A stretch of DNA of 64,000 nt, from NCBI GenBank assembly GCA_966212235.1, contig CBIHPP010000003.1, positions 434,001 through 498,000 of the forward strand. Direction: 5' to 3'. The translations under genes and the position numbers were made by a program. The DNA is from Niastella sp966212235 (lineage in GTDB: Bacteria > Bacteroidota > Bacteroidia > Chitinophagales > Chitinophagaceae). Below the pieces are notes generated by a model, which saw only the letters and a list, made by a program, of their open reading frames with translations, searched no databases and was not told the origin of the DNA. Positions within the stretch are counted from its first letter, which is position 1. Each line of letters opens with the position of its first letter. This document shows, one piece after another, positions 53,806 through 63,351 of this stretch.

Positions 53806-54444
53806 ATGAAAGAACAGCTTGACAGTGCAACTTTACGGGCTTTTACGGGCGGCGAAGAGAGCGGATTTAATAAGGTCTTCGAAATTTTTTATCCCGAGAT
53901 CTGCCGTTTCACCCATAAACTGATTTCCAATAGGGAAGAGGCACAGGACATTACAGCCGAAACGTTTGTCAAGCTATTCAGGCTGCACGACCGGTTTGCC
54001 ACCGAAGCCAACATAAAAGCCTTCTTATATATTACCGCCCGGAATAACTCACTCAATTACCTCAATTACGCCCACACCCGAAAAACAGATTATAAAGACT
54101 TCTCCGAGTCCATCACAGAACAACTCCTGGTCGACATCAACGACAACCCCTCACAACGCGCCATGTTAGAAGTAGGCTTGTTAAAAGAGATCTACCAGGC
54201 CATAGAAGAATTAAGTGACAGAAGCCAGCAGGTGATCAAGATGATCTACTTTCAGGGCCTGGACACCGACGCTATTGCCAATCAGCTCTCAATCTCCAGG
54301 GATACGGTTCGCAGTCAGAAGCGACATGCCCTTAAATTGTTGCGACTGCGGTTTGCAGATAACCCCATGGCCCTGGCATTATTATGCACGCTCAGCATGG
54401 CGGAATATGGCACTTTTTGGGATGGCAGCCATGTATTTGCATAA
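53806..54444 (+). CDS. ECF RNA polymerase sigma factor (operon B)
   Basis: 212 residues. Region 2 is FNKVFEIFYPEICRFTHKLISNREEAQDITAETFVKLF, region 4 is AIANQLSISRDTVRSQKRHALKLLRLRF. FecI-like, paralogue of 21184-21804, with a different recognition helix (SRDTVRSQKRHALK versus SVSTVYNQKSRALQ), so it may recognise its own promoters despite the conserved upstream block. Confidence 0.92.
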   Translation: MKEQLDSATLRAFTGGEESGFNKVFEIFYPEICRFTHKLISNREEAQDITAETFVKLFRLHDRFATEANIKAFLYITARNNSLNYLNYAHTRKTDYKDFSESITEQLLVDINDNPSQRAMLEVGLLKEIYQAIEELSDRSQQVIKMIYFQGLDTDAIANQLSISRDTVRSQKRHALKLLRLRFADNPMALALLCTLSMAEYGTFWDGSHVFA

Positions 54445-54608
54445 AAAGAAAAAATAAATCTCAAAAAAGCTTGCACGCTTTAAACACTTACCTGTTTTTA
54501 CCTACAGAGCGATTTGATAACAAATAAATAACCTCATCTTAATGCACCGGTGAAATTCATATCCTGCGAAACCAGGCAGGGTAGCGATGCACCATATATT
54601 AATATGCC

Positions 54609-55817
54609 ATGCCAACCTTCCAGGAAATAGAACATATACGTGTGTTGATTGCAAAGTATCTGACCAATGAATTAAGTGAAGCCGAAGATATCAGCTTACA
54701 GCAATGGATCAATGACTCAGCAGCTAATAAAGCGATGTTTGACTCATTGACAAATAGCGACCTGTGGTTACAACAATTGCATGAATGGGTTGTGGACGAA
54801 GAGAACAAAGAAGCGGTATGGCAAAGTATACAAAACAAACGACAACCCCGACCCGGAGGAAGTGCATTTAATTTATTTCGGGTAAGCATAGCAGCAGCCA
54901 TATTGGTAGCAATAGGTATAATCATTTTTTGGGTACAGACCCGAAAAGAGACAAAGCCAGCCATCGTGCAGGAAACAAAGCCCACGAATCATGACGTGGC
55001 GCCAGGCGGATTCAAAGCCAGGTTAACATTAGCGGACGGTCGAACTTTGATATTAGATAGTGCCGGTATTGGAAAACTGACGGAGCAGGGGAGTATGGCC
55101 GTTATGAACAAAGATGGACAACTGGCATATCAGCCCACAACCGGAAAGTCAACAACAATCATTTATAACACCTTAAGTACCGACAAGGGCGAGATCTATT
55201 CGCTGCGTCTGTCAGATGGCAGCCGCGTGTGGTTGAATTCAGCATCATCGATCAGGTATCCGGTTTCATTTTCAGGCAATGACAGGCCCGTAGAAATAAC
55301 CGGAGAGGCCTATTTTGAAATAACACACGATGCAACAATGCCATTCAAAGTACTGGCAGGAGGCATGGAGACAGAAGTATTAGGGACTCGCTTTAATATC
55401 AATTCATATAAGGATGAGGCAATGATCCGGACGACGTTGCTGGAGGGGAAGGTGAGAGCCACGAAACGTGAAACCAGCAAAGAAAACTCGGTCATCCTGA
55501 AACCTGGACAGCAAGCGCAGCTATCGACAGGTGGTAAAGCGATAACCGTTACGAGTGATGTGGATATGGAAGAAGTGTTGGCCTGGAAGGATGGGAAGTT
55601 TGTGTTTAACGATGTGGCCATAGAAGAGGTGATGCGCCAACTGGAGCGCTGGTATGATGTGGAGATCATTTACGGGGAGAATATGAAGAACAAGACATTT
55701 CATATAAACGGACAAATATCGAGGTATAGCAATGCATCCAAAACGTTGGAAATGCTGGAGGCCACAGGCTGGCTGCACTTTAAAATAGTGGGAAAGAAAA
55801 TAACCGTGTGGCATTGA
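54609..55817 (+). CDS. FecR family anti-sigma protein (operon B)
   Basis: 402 residues: cytosolic sigma-binding N-terminus to about residue 90, TM segment SIAAAILVAIGIIIFWV, periplasmic FecR domain (VWLNSASSIRYPVSFSGNDRP, GEAYFEITHDATMPFKV, EVLGTRFNINSY) and C-terminal secretin/TonB-short-like region KFVFNDVAIEEVMRQLERWYDVEI. It lacks the repeat-derived insertion of its paralogue and so shows what the ancestral sequence looked like. It should bind the sigma factor encoded 160 nt upstream. Confidence 0.92.
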   Translation: MPTFQEIEHIRVLIAKYLTNELSEAEDISLQQWINDSAANKAMFDSLTNSDLWLQQLHEWVVDEENKEAVWQSIQNKRQPRPGGSAFNLFRVSIAAAILVAIGIIIFWVQTRKETKPAIVQETKPTNHDVAPGGFKARLTLADGRTLILDSAGIGKLTEQGSMAVMNKDGQLAYQPTTGKSTTIIYNTLSTDKGEIYSLRLSDGSRVWLNSASSIRYPVSFSGNDRPVEITGEAYFEITHDATMPFKVLAGGMETEVLGTRFNINSYKDEAMIRTTLLEGKVRATKRETSKENSVILKPGQQAQLSTGGKAITVTSDVDMEEVLAWKDGKFVFNDVAIEEVMRQLERWYDVEIIYGENMKNKTFHINGQISRYSNASKTLEMLEATGWLHFKIVGKKITVWH

Positions 55818-55868
55818 CAAACAATGAGAAACACTGATCAGTAGCATATACATCCAATCCTTCAAAAA

Positions 55869-55970
55869 ATCGACTGCTTTTTACACGAATGCTGCCCATC
55901 AAAGACCAATTAACCAGAACCTCCTACAAAATGATTAACAAAAAACCGGTAGCGATTACGGCACTACCGG
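55869..55970 (+). promoter_or_regulatory. Conserved leader element and hairpin before SusC B
   Basis: ATCGACTGCTTT at 55869-55880 is identical to the element before SusC A; a hairpin CCGGTAG (55946-55952) with CTACCGG (55964-55970) follows. The SusC ATG is 160 nt after the element. The hairpin sequences of the two operons differ but their position between element and start is alike. Confidence 0.5.
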
Positions 55971-56030
55971 CGGCGAAAGGTTAATCGAACACAATTGGCA
56001 TCGTATTAAATCACCTAACACGACAAAGCT

Positions 56031-59000
56031 ATGCAAGAATTGCGGCATGGCAAAGTTTCCGTCATGGGCGGAACTGAACCAAAACTAAATCTGCTTAACG
56101 CAGCACAAATTTTCAGGATTGTGAAACTCTGCACATTCATATTACTGGCGGGCTGCATGCACGCATATGCCACAGGCTATGGGCAGAAGATTACCCTGTC
56201 TGAAAAGGATGTGCCATTGACCAAGGTATTCAAGGAAATCAAGAAGCAAACGGGATATCAGTTTTTGTATATCTCCGAGCAATTGCAACAGGCGAATAAA
56301 GTGACGATAGCGATAAAAGATGCCAGCCTGGAAGAAGTGCTGGAATATTGTTTTAGGGAGCAGCCGTTGGGCTTTGAGATAAAAGATAAGACGGTTATTG
56401 TGAGGCCTAAAGCACGTTTAATATCTTCATTACAGCAGGGTGTAACACCGCGAGCTCTTATAGAGGTGAGGGGAGTTATAACTGATGAGAACGGGGCGCC
56501 GGCGCAAGGGGTGAATGTGATGGTTCGTGGTACAAACAAGGCAACTACGACAAATCTGAGAGGGGAGTTTGTCCTTAGTGGTGTTGATGAGAATGCAGTA
56601 TTGTTGGTTAGTTCAGTTGGCTATGACAGGCAGGAGATTTGGGTTAAAAATAAAGCTATTATAAATACTCAATTAAGGGTGGCAGTGGGGAATTTGGATG
56701 AGTTGCAGGTGATTGCGTATGGGAAGACTACCAAACGCTTTAGCACTGGTAACATTGCCACTGTTAAAGCGTCGGATATTGAAAAGCAGCCTGTAAATAA
56801 TCCTCTGCTAGCCTTACAGGGCCGTGTGCCCGGGCTATTTATTACACAAGCCACCGGAGTGCCTGGAAGTGGTGTGACAGTCCGTATACAAGGACAAAAT
56901 AGTATTACTAAAGGTAATGATCCTTTATATGTTATAGACGGAATACCTTACATATCGCAACTTTTATCAAGATTAAATGGAATTTTTCGCAATTCCGGTA
57001 GCCCTGATGGTGGAAATGGAAATCCGATGAGCTACATTAATCCCGCCGATATAGAAAGTATTGATATTTTAAAAGATGCCGATGCAACTGCTATTTATGG
57101 TTCAAGAGCTGCTAATGGGGCGATATTAATTACTACAAAAAAGGGCAAGGCAGGGCAAACAAAAGCAGACATTAATATGCAAACTGGCTGGGGAAAAGTA
57201 GCCAAGAGAATGGATTTATTAAACCTTGAACAATATTTAGAAATGAGGCACGAGGCTTTGGCAAATGATGGAGCTCCTCCAAGCATTTCAAATGGCGATT
57301 ATGATCTCTTATTGTGGGACTCTACTCGATCTACCGATTGGCAGAAAACATTAATTGGAGGCACAGCAAAATATACAGATATACAAATAAATACTTCTGG
57401 CGGAAATACGTCAACTCAATTTTTAATTGGCGCAGGGTATCACAAAGAAACGACGGTGTTTCCTGGGAATTTATCGGATCAAAAAGGTTCTTTACATTTT
57501 ACCATCACGAATAATTCTTCTAACCAAAAATTTCGAATACAATTGATGGGTAATTATTTGGCAGATTATAACAGACTAATATCATCAGACCCGACTTTGG
57601 ATGCATTGATATTACCCCCCAATGCCCCAGCCCCCTATAATGCAGATGGAACGCTAAATTGGGCGCAAGATTCCCAGGGGAACTCTTCGTGGACTAATCC
57701 ACTCTCTTATTTATATAACAAATATAAAAACAACACCACCAATTTAATAAATAATGTAAATATTAGTTATCGGATTTTGCCTGGTTTAGAGATTAAAAGC
57801 AGTTTGGGTTACACTAATCTCCGCTCAAATGAAATTACAATAAACCCCTTAACGTCTGTAAAGCCAGAACGGAGAGATAATAGTTCAAGGAGCGCTGTTT
57901 ATGCAAATAGCTCAATAAACTCCTGGATAATAGAACCTCAAGCAAGTTACAAATGTAGTGTTGGAAAAGGAACGTTAGAATTGTTAGTGGGTACGTCGTT
58001 TCAACAAATTAATAAGAATTTTTTATACCAATTCGGCCTTGGTTTTAATAGTGATCTTGTTTTGGAGGATATCAAATCTGCTCCAACAGTCGTTGTTAGT
58101 TCAACAATATCTTCTATTTATAAATATAGTGCAGCATTTAGTCGCTTTTTCTATAATTGGCAAGATAAATACATAGTGAATGTTACTGCCCGGCGGGATG
58201 GCAGCAGTCGTTTTGGATCAAAAAATCAATTCCATAGTTTTGGGGCGGTTGGTGTAGGTTGGGTGTTTGCTAAGGAAAAAATTATCCAAACGAATTTTCC
58301 TTTTGTAAGCTTTGGCAAATTAAGGGGGAGTTTTGGTACTACCGGAAATGATCAGATTGGAGATTATCAGTTTCTAAATCTTTATAATCCAACTAGCGTA
58401 GGCAATCCTTATCAAGGAGCGAGCGGATTAGTACCAAACGGCCTACCTAATCCTTATTTACAATGGGAAGAAACTAAAAAATTACAGTTTGGATTGGATT
58501 TTGGTTTTTTTAATGATCGAATTTTATTTAACGTTACGTATGCACAAAATAGATCCTCGAATGAGCTATTGTCTTATTCATTACCTATTCTTACCGGCTT
58601 TTCATCGGTTATACGAAACTTTCCTGCTACTGTTCAGAATACAAGCTTAGAATTTTCTTTGAGTACAATTATCTTTAAAGCAAAGACCTTCAGTTGGTCG
58701 AGCAATATTAATTTAACGGTTCCCAAAAACAAACTGATAGCTTTTCCGAATTTGGCTACTTCAACTTCTGCTAATACTTTGGTTATTGGTCAGCCTATCA
58801 CACTTGTTAAGGTTTTTCATCTATTAGGTGTAGATCCAGCAACCGGAAAATATCAATTTGCAGACAGTAAAGGCAATGCTACATTTACACCAAACAGTAT
58901 AACTGATAAAACAGTATTTATTAATACTTCTCCTACTTACTATGGAGGCTTCCAAAATAGCATCCAATTCAAGGGGATTGAATTGGATGTGTTTTTTCAA

Positions 59001-59405
59001 TTTGTAAAACAAAAAGGTAAAAATTATTCCTTGGGATATTATCCTGGTGATTATCTTAACGAACCTACGTCCGTATTAAATCGTTGGAAGAAACCAGGAG
59101 ATATAGCAACTATACAACGATATAATACTAATTATAGCTTAAACTCGCAATTCAGCAACGCAAGTAATACTAGCGATGCTGCCTGGGCTGATGCCTCATA
59201 CATTCGATTGAAAAACGTATCTCTATCATGGGTATTACCTGAAAGGATTAGAAGAAAAGCACACCTACAAGGCTGTAGATTATACTTTCAGGGACAGAAC
59301 TTATTAACTTTCACGAACTATACAGGAATGGATCCAGAAACATTGAGTTTAAATTCATTGCCTCCTTTGCGTATGTTAACGTTTGGGGTTCAGGTTAGTT
59401 TATGA
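56031..59405 (+). CDS. SusC/RagA family TonB-dependent receptor with STN domain (operon B)
   Basis: 1124 residues. Signal peptide RIVKLCTFILLAGCMHAYATGYGQ after a short leader; STN domain about 53-120 (LSEKDVPLTKVFKEIKKQTGYQFLYIS); regulatory-like domain IEVRGVITDENGAPAQGVNVMV; plug with LLALQGRVPGLFIT, DPLYVIDGIPYISQ and LKDADATAIYGSRAANGAIL; barrel ending TFGVQVSL. Closely parallel to the operon A receptor over the N-terminal half and diverging in the extracellular loops of the barrel, as expected if substrates differ. Signals through STN to the FecR encoded 213 nt upstream. Confidence 0.95.
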   Translation: MQELRHGKVSVMGGTEPKLNLLNAAQIFRIVKLCTFILLAGCMHAYATGYGQKITLSEKDVPLTKVFKEIKKQTGYQFLYISEQLQQANKVTIAIKDASLEEVLEYCFREQPLGFEIKDKTVIVRPKARLISSLQQGVTPRALIEVRGVITDENGAPAQGVNVMVRGTNKATTTNLRGEFVLSGVDENAVLLVSSVGYDRQEIWVKNKAIINTQLRVAVGNLDELQVIAYGKTTKRFSTGNIATVKASDIEKQPVNNPLLALQGRVPGLFITQATGVPGSGVTVRIQGQNSITKGNDPLYVIDGIPYISQLLSRLNGIFRNSGSPDGGNGNPMSYINPADIESIDILKDADATAIYGSRAANGAILITTKKGKAGQTKADINMQTGWGKVAKRMDLLNLEQYLEMRHEALANDGAPPSISNGDYDLLLWDSTRSTDWQKTLIGGTAKYTDIQINTSGGNTSTQFLIGAGYHKETTVFPGNLSDQKGSLHFTITNNSSNQKFRIQLMGNYLADYNRLISSDPTLDALILPPNAPAPYNADGTLNWAQDSQGNSSWTNPLSYLYNKYKNNTTNLINNVNISYRILPGLEIKSSLGYTNLRSNEITINPLTSVKPERRDNSSRSAVYANSSINSWIIEPQASYKCSVGKGTLELLVGTSFQQINKNFLYQFGLGFNSDLVLEDIKSAPTVVVSSTISSIYKYSAAFSRFFYNWQDKYIVNVTARRDGSSRFGSKNQFHSFGAVGVGWVFAKEKIIQTNFPFVSFGKLRGSFGTTGNDQIGDYQFLNLYNPTSVGNPYQGASGLVPNGLPNPYLQWEETKKLQFGLDFGFFNDRILFNVTYAQNRSSNELLSYSLPILTGFSSVIRNFPATVQNTSLEFSLSTIIFKAKTFSWSSNINLTVPKNKLIAFPNLATSTSANTLVIGQPITLVKVFHLLGVDPATGKYQFADSKGNATFTPNSITDKTVFINTSPTYYGGFQNSIQFKGIELDVFFQFVKQKGKNYSLGYYPGDYLNEPTSVLNRWKKPGDIATIQRYNTNYSLNSQFSNASNTSDAAWADASYIRLKNVSLSWVLPERIRRKAHLQGCRLYFQGQNLLTFTNYTGMDPETLSLNSLPPLRMLTFGVQVSL

Positions 59406-59445
59406 TGAAATGAGTAGTATTTATAATTTGTAAAAATTAAGGAAT

Positions 59446-60939
59446 ATGCGATTAAAGTATAACATTAAAATAGCTGATTGTTATATTTTGTTAATTAATA
59501 CACCTTGCTCGTTTTGTAGAGTTTTGATGTGTATGATTTGCATTATATTACTAGGCAGTTGTAAAAAGTTTATTGAAGTAGACGGGCCCGTCACAAGCAC
59601 CAATGCACTGAATGTATATACTAATGATGCGACCGCAGCAGCAGTATTAACTGGTATTTACACAAAAATGAGTAATAGCTCTTTTTCCGATGACGGGATT
59701 ACGTCTTTGTCTTTATTTCCAGGATTGTCTGCCGATGAACTAACATTACATGGTGCGGTAACTAATACAGCGTATTTAGGGTATTACAGGAATGCATTAA
59801 CAAATTCAAATACATCTAATACGGATTATTGGAGAAATATTTATCCAATAATTTTTGTTGTAAATTCTGCTATTGAAGCCATTGCAAATTCCCCCAAATT
59901 AATGCCTGCCGTAAAACAACAGTTGATGGGCGAAGCAAAATTTATAAGAGCCTTTTGTAATTTCTATTTAGTAAATCTATATGGAGATGTACCTCTGGTT
60001 CTTAGTTCAGACTATATAGTGAATTCAGATTTATCTAGAACAACTCAAGTTGAAGTATACAGGCAAATTATTCAGGATTTGCAAGATGCACAAACTCTTT
60101 TAAATAGCAGCTATCTTAAATCGGATGCCTTTTCGCCATATCCGAATGGATCCATAGAGAAAACGAGACCAAATAAATGGGCGGCAACAGCATTGTTGGC
60201 AAGAGCATATTTGTACAATGGAGATTGGGCTAATGCAGAGATGCAAGCTACAGCAGTAATCACACAAAGCGCTTTGTATAGTTTGGATACTTTAAATGGT
60301 GTATTTCTTAAGAATAGCAAAGAGGCAATCTGGCAATTACAGCCTGTAAATGCAGGACAAAACACACAGAACGCTAGATTATTTATTATTCCTCCAAGTG
60401 GGCCAACAAGCAGCACAACAAATCCGGTTTACCTAAACAATAAATTGCTCAATAGTTTTGAAGTGGGGGATCAACGCAAGGTTAGGTGGGTTGATAGTGT
60501 TGCCGTTGGCACAACAATCTATTATTATCCGTATAAATACAAGGTTAATACATTGAACAAACCTCTTACAGAATATTTAATGGTGCTGCGTTTAAGCGAA
60601 CTGTATTTAATAAGAGCCGAAGCAAGGGCTCAACGGAATCTTTTTGGTGAAGCGCAAGCCGATTTAAATAGCATAAGAACAAGAGCAGGTCTGCCCAATA
60701 CTACAGCAGCAGATAAAGCATCTTTATTGACTTCTATCTTACATGAGCGACAAGTAGAATTATTTACAGAGTGGGGACATCGTTGGTTAGATTTAAAAAG
60801 AACCAATTCGGTTGATGCTGTTATGGGCGCAATAACATTATCCAAAGGAGGTACATGGAATACGAATTGGCAATGGTATCCAATTCCTTTATCTGAACTT
60901 ACAATGGATCTTAAGTTAACACAAAATGACGGATATTGA
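59446..60939 (+). CDS. RagB/SusD family lipoprotein (operon B)
   Basis: 497 residues. Lipoprotein signal CMICIILLGSC (lipobox Cys about 38) preceded by a leader; the body has QQLMGEAKFIRAFCNFYLVNLYGDVPLVLS and the C-terminal ILHERQVELFTEWGHRWLDLKR, both SusD hallmarks and near-identical to the A copy. Substrate-binding partner of SusC B, 40 nt downstream of it. Confidence 0.93.
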   Translation: MRLKYNIKIADCYILLINTPCSFCRVLMCMICIILLGSCKKFIEVDGPVTSTNALNVYTNDATAAAVLTGIYTKMSNSSFSDDGITSLSLFPGLSADELTLHGAVTNTAYLGYYRNALTNSNTSNTDYWRNIYPIIFVVNSAIEAIANSPKLMPAVKQQLMGEAKFIRAFCNFYLVNLYGDVPLVLSSDYIVNSDLSRTTQVEVYRQIIQDLQDAQTLLNSSYLKSDAFSPYPNGSIEKTRPNKWAATALLARAYLYNGDWANAEMQATAVITQSALYSLDTLNGVFLKNSKEAIWQLQPVNAGQNTQNARLFIIPPSGPTSSTTNPVYLNNKLLNSFEVGDQRKVRWVDSVAVGTTIYYYPYKYKVNTLNKPLTEYLMVLRLSELYLIRAEARAQRNLFGEAQADLNSIRTRAGLPNTTAADKASLLTSILHERQVELFTEWGHRWLDLKRTNSVDAVMGAITLSKGGTWNTNWQWYPIPLSELTMDLKLTQNDGY

Positions 60940-61076
60940 AGAATTGTGGACAAAATGAATATACACTGTGAATATTTCGAAATGATGTGAACCACTGTTT
61001 CAAAGTGATGGTGAAACAGGAGTTGTAGATGAAATTATTTCTACCATATTGACAGAAGAAAGTCAAAAACAAGAAC

Positions 61077-61754
61077 ATGAAATACATAAACCAATTACTG
61101 CCACTGCTTATAATAGTAAGCATTCTTTCCTCTTGCGAGAAAGATGAAATAAAAACAACTCCCCTTACATCGCTTACGATTGTAAATGCCATAGTAAGTG
61201 GGAAAGCTGTAAAGCTGGGTAGCAACACTACAACTGTAAACAACAACGCCTCGGCTCAAATGGCATTGATAGCTGGGGAAAACAATTTATATGTTTGGCC
61301 TGTGGGTGATTCTTTAAAGCCTTACTATGCCAGCACCAAATTGTCTACAACCGACAGGGAAATATATTCACTGTTTCTATGCGGTGATACATTGACTCCG
61401 CAAGCAGTACTAGTGAAAGAATCCATTCCTTATCGCAATGATAGTACAGCGGGAATCCGCTTCATCAACCTTGCTCCTAATATGCCTAATTTAAATATTA
61501 CTTTGGCAGTGACACCAGGTGTGAATGAAGTAGCCGGTTTGATATTCAAAAATTATACAGAGTTTAAAACATATGCTGGTCTTGCAGCCTCGACGTATAC
61601 CTTTCAGGTAAGAGATGCTGGTAATCCCACAACAGTCTTGACTACCTTTTCACTCACTGCATCACAAATGCCAAGATTTGCAAATATCACATTAGTGATA
61701 CGTCAAAGCGGCGCGAGCGGCGTTGGCGTATACAGGGTGAATAATGACAGGTGA
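61077..61754 (+). CDS. DUF4397-like lipoprotein
   Basis: 225 residues with lipoprotein signal LLIIVSILSSC (lipobox Cys20). The body is built of two similar immunoglobulin-like halves (LTSLTIVNAIVSGKAVKL, then GIRFINLAPNMPNLNITLAV), the pattern of DUF4397 proteins often placed after SusD genes. Function unknown; may hold polymer or protein at the surface. Operon A has no counterpart. Confidence 0.75.
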   Translation: MKYINQLLPLLIIVSILSSCEKDEIKTTPLTSLTIVNAIVSGKAVKLGSNTTTVNNNASAQMALIAGENNLYVWPVGDSLKPYYASTKLSTTDREIYSLFLCGDTLTPQAVLVKESIPYRNDSTAGIRFINLAPNMPNLNITLAVTPGVNEVAGLIFKNYTEFKTYAGLAASTYTFQVRDAGNPTTVLTTFSLTASQMPRFANITLVIRQSGASGVGVYRVNNDR

Positions 61755-61774
61755 ATGTCCCGCTAAGACAATTG

Positions 61775-61790
61775 TTGGCCGGGCGATTAC
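61775..61790 (+). repeat. Recurring 16-bp motif, copy 4
   Basis: TTGGCCGGGCGATTAC, 21 nt after the DUF4397 stop. The 280-nt gap up to the thioredoxin-fold gene has no ORF. See 29886. Confidence 0.5.
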
Positions 61791-62037
61791 GGAAGCAGGC
61801 CTTAAAGTGGATGCGGAATAAGTTGGCATCGGTTTCCGAACACTTTTGGGATCAGTTGCATTTCTAACTATTCCATCGTTATCAATGTTTCAAAGAATGG
61901 ACTATCACAGAGGGCGAAAAGGTATATCAGTAAATTTTGCGAAGTATGATTATTAACCCAATTGACTAATGGTATCAATTCCCGACGTTAGCCTCGTGAT
62001 TACAATAAATTAATTTACTAAAATAGCAAATAAAAAG

Positions 62038-63333
62038 ATGAAAAATTTAATGCTGCTATTTATAGTGGCGCCTTTATCTCTCATTGCCCAAGAAATGGGA
62101 ATTCGATTTGAGCAAGGATTAAGTTGGCAGTTGGTAAAGGCAAAAGCAAAGGCAGAAAACAAGTATATATTTGTCGACTGTTACGCTACCTGGTGCGGCC
62201 CATGTAAGAGGATGGAAAATGAGGTTTATACTAAAGAAAGTGTTGGTAATTATCTTAATGGAAAATTTATTTCTATAAAAATACAAATGGATACAACTAA
62301 CAAAGATGATGAGTTTGTGCAAAAATGGTATAATGACGCCCACTTTATAAAATCAACATATGAAATAACTGCATATCCAACTTTGCTTTTTTTTTCACCG
62401 GAGGGTAAAATCGTACACAAATATTTGGGTTACAGTGAAGCTGAGGATTTTATAATGCTTACAGCCAATGCGCTCAATCCAGACAAACAATATTATACTT
62501 TACTTGAAAAATATAAACAGGGTAGAAAGAACTATGCAGAAATGGTGTCTTTAGCAAAAATTGGTAAAGCGGTTGGTGAGAAAAATATGGCTGTCATTAT
62601 AGCGCAAGATTATATGAATAATTATTTAGTAAAGTTAGAAAAGAAAGACCTTTATTCAAGGGAGAATATTGAGTTCATTGCTTCCTTTATTCAAAGTTCA
62701 AAAGAAAAGTGGTTCAATTTATTTTATCATAACCCAACCCAAGTCGACAAAGTAATGAATAAATCAGGCTTTTCACAGGGTGTTGTTGATTACATCATTG
62801 CAAAAGAAGATATAGATCCAAAATTATGGAAGTATGGTAATCCCATTACAAATAGGCCAGATTGGGGTAAAATCACTTCAACAATTTCTAAGAAATATAA
62901 CGTTGAGTACGCTGAACGAACAGTTTTAAACGCAAAATTAAGATGGTATGATTACAAAAAAGATTGGCCGGAAGTTATCAAGTATAATATTAAAAAAATA
63001 GAAAAATATGGTTTAGATACAGCTGGGTGGGGAAAGGCATTCCTAAACAACACGATATATTATACAATATTCATGCACAGCAATAATAAGGTAGATATTA
63101 ATAAAGGAATAAAATGGATGGAAATAATTATAAATGCTAGACCCAATAATCCACAATATCTGGATACATATGCAAATTTACTTTATAAAGTAGGGAGGGT
63201 TCAGGAAGCAATAGTTTGGGAGCAAAAAGCTGCAACGATTAGCCCAAGAGATGAGGAAATTCAGAACAATCTTGATAAAATGAAAAGAAATGAGCCAACA
63301 TGGAGTGTGCCTGCGAGTGATGAAACGAAATAA
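62038..63333 (+). CDS. Exported thioredoxin-fold protein (operon B)
   Basis: 431 residues. Signal peptide MKNLMLLFIVAPLSLIAQ, thioredoxin-like domain about 22-145 with FVDCYATWCGPCKRMENEVY (CGPC pair) and ITAYPTLLFFSPEGK (cis-Pro), then a long helical region with TPR-type end QYLDTYANLLYKVGRVQEAIV. Paralogue of 29932-31257, which has CSPC and the same length. The remainder has no recognised catalytic motif. Likely periplasmic thiol-disulfide or chaperone role for the SusCD-linked pathway. Confidence 0.85.
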   Translation: MKNLMLLFIVAPLSLIAQEMGIRFEQGLSWQLVKAKAKAENKYIFVDCYATWCGPCKRMENEVYTKESVGNYLNGKFISIKIQMDTTNKDDEFVQKWYNDAHFIKSTYEITAYPTLLFFSPEGKIVHKYLGYSEAEDFIMLTANALNPDKQYYTLLEKYKQGRKNYAEMVSLAKIGKAVGEKNMAVIIAQDYMNNYLVKLEKKDLYSRENIEFIASFIQSSKEKWFNLFYHNPTQVDKVMNKSGFSQGVVDYIIAKEDIDPKLWKYGNPITNRPDWGKITSTISKKYNVEYAERTVLNAKLRWYDYKKDWPEVIKYNIKKIEKYGLDTAGWGKAFLNNTIYYTIFMHSNNKVDINKGIKWMEIIINARPNNPQYLDTYANLLYKVGRVQEAIVWEQKAATISPRDEEIQNNLDKMKRNEPTWSVPASDETK

Positions 63334-63351
63334 TAATCACGCAAGCTGTTA

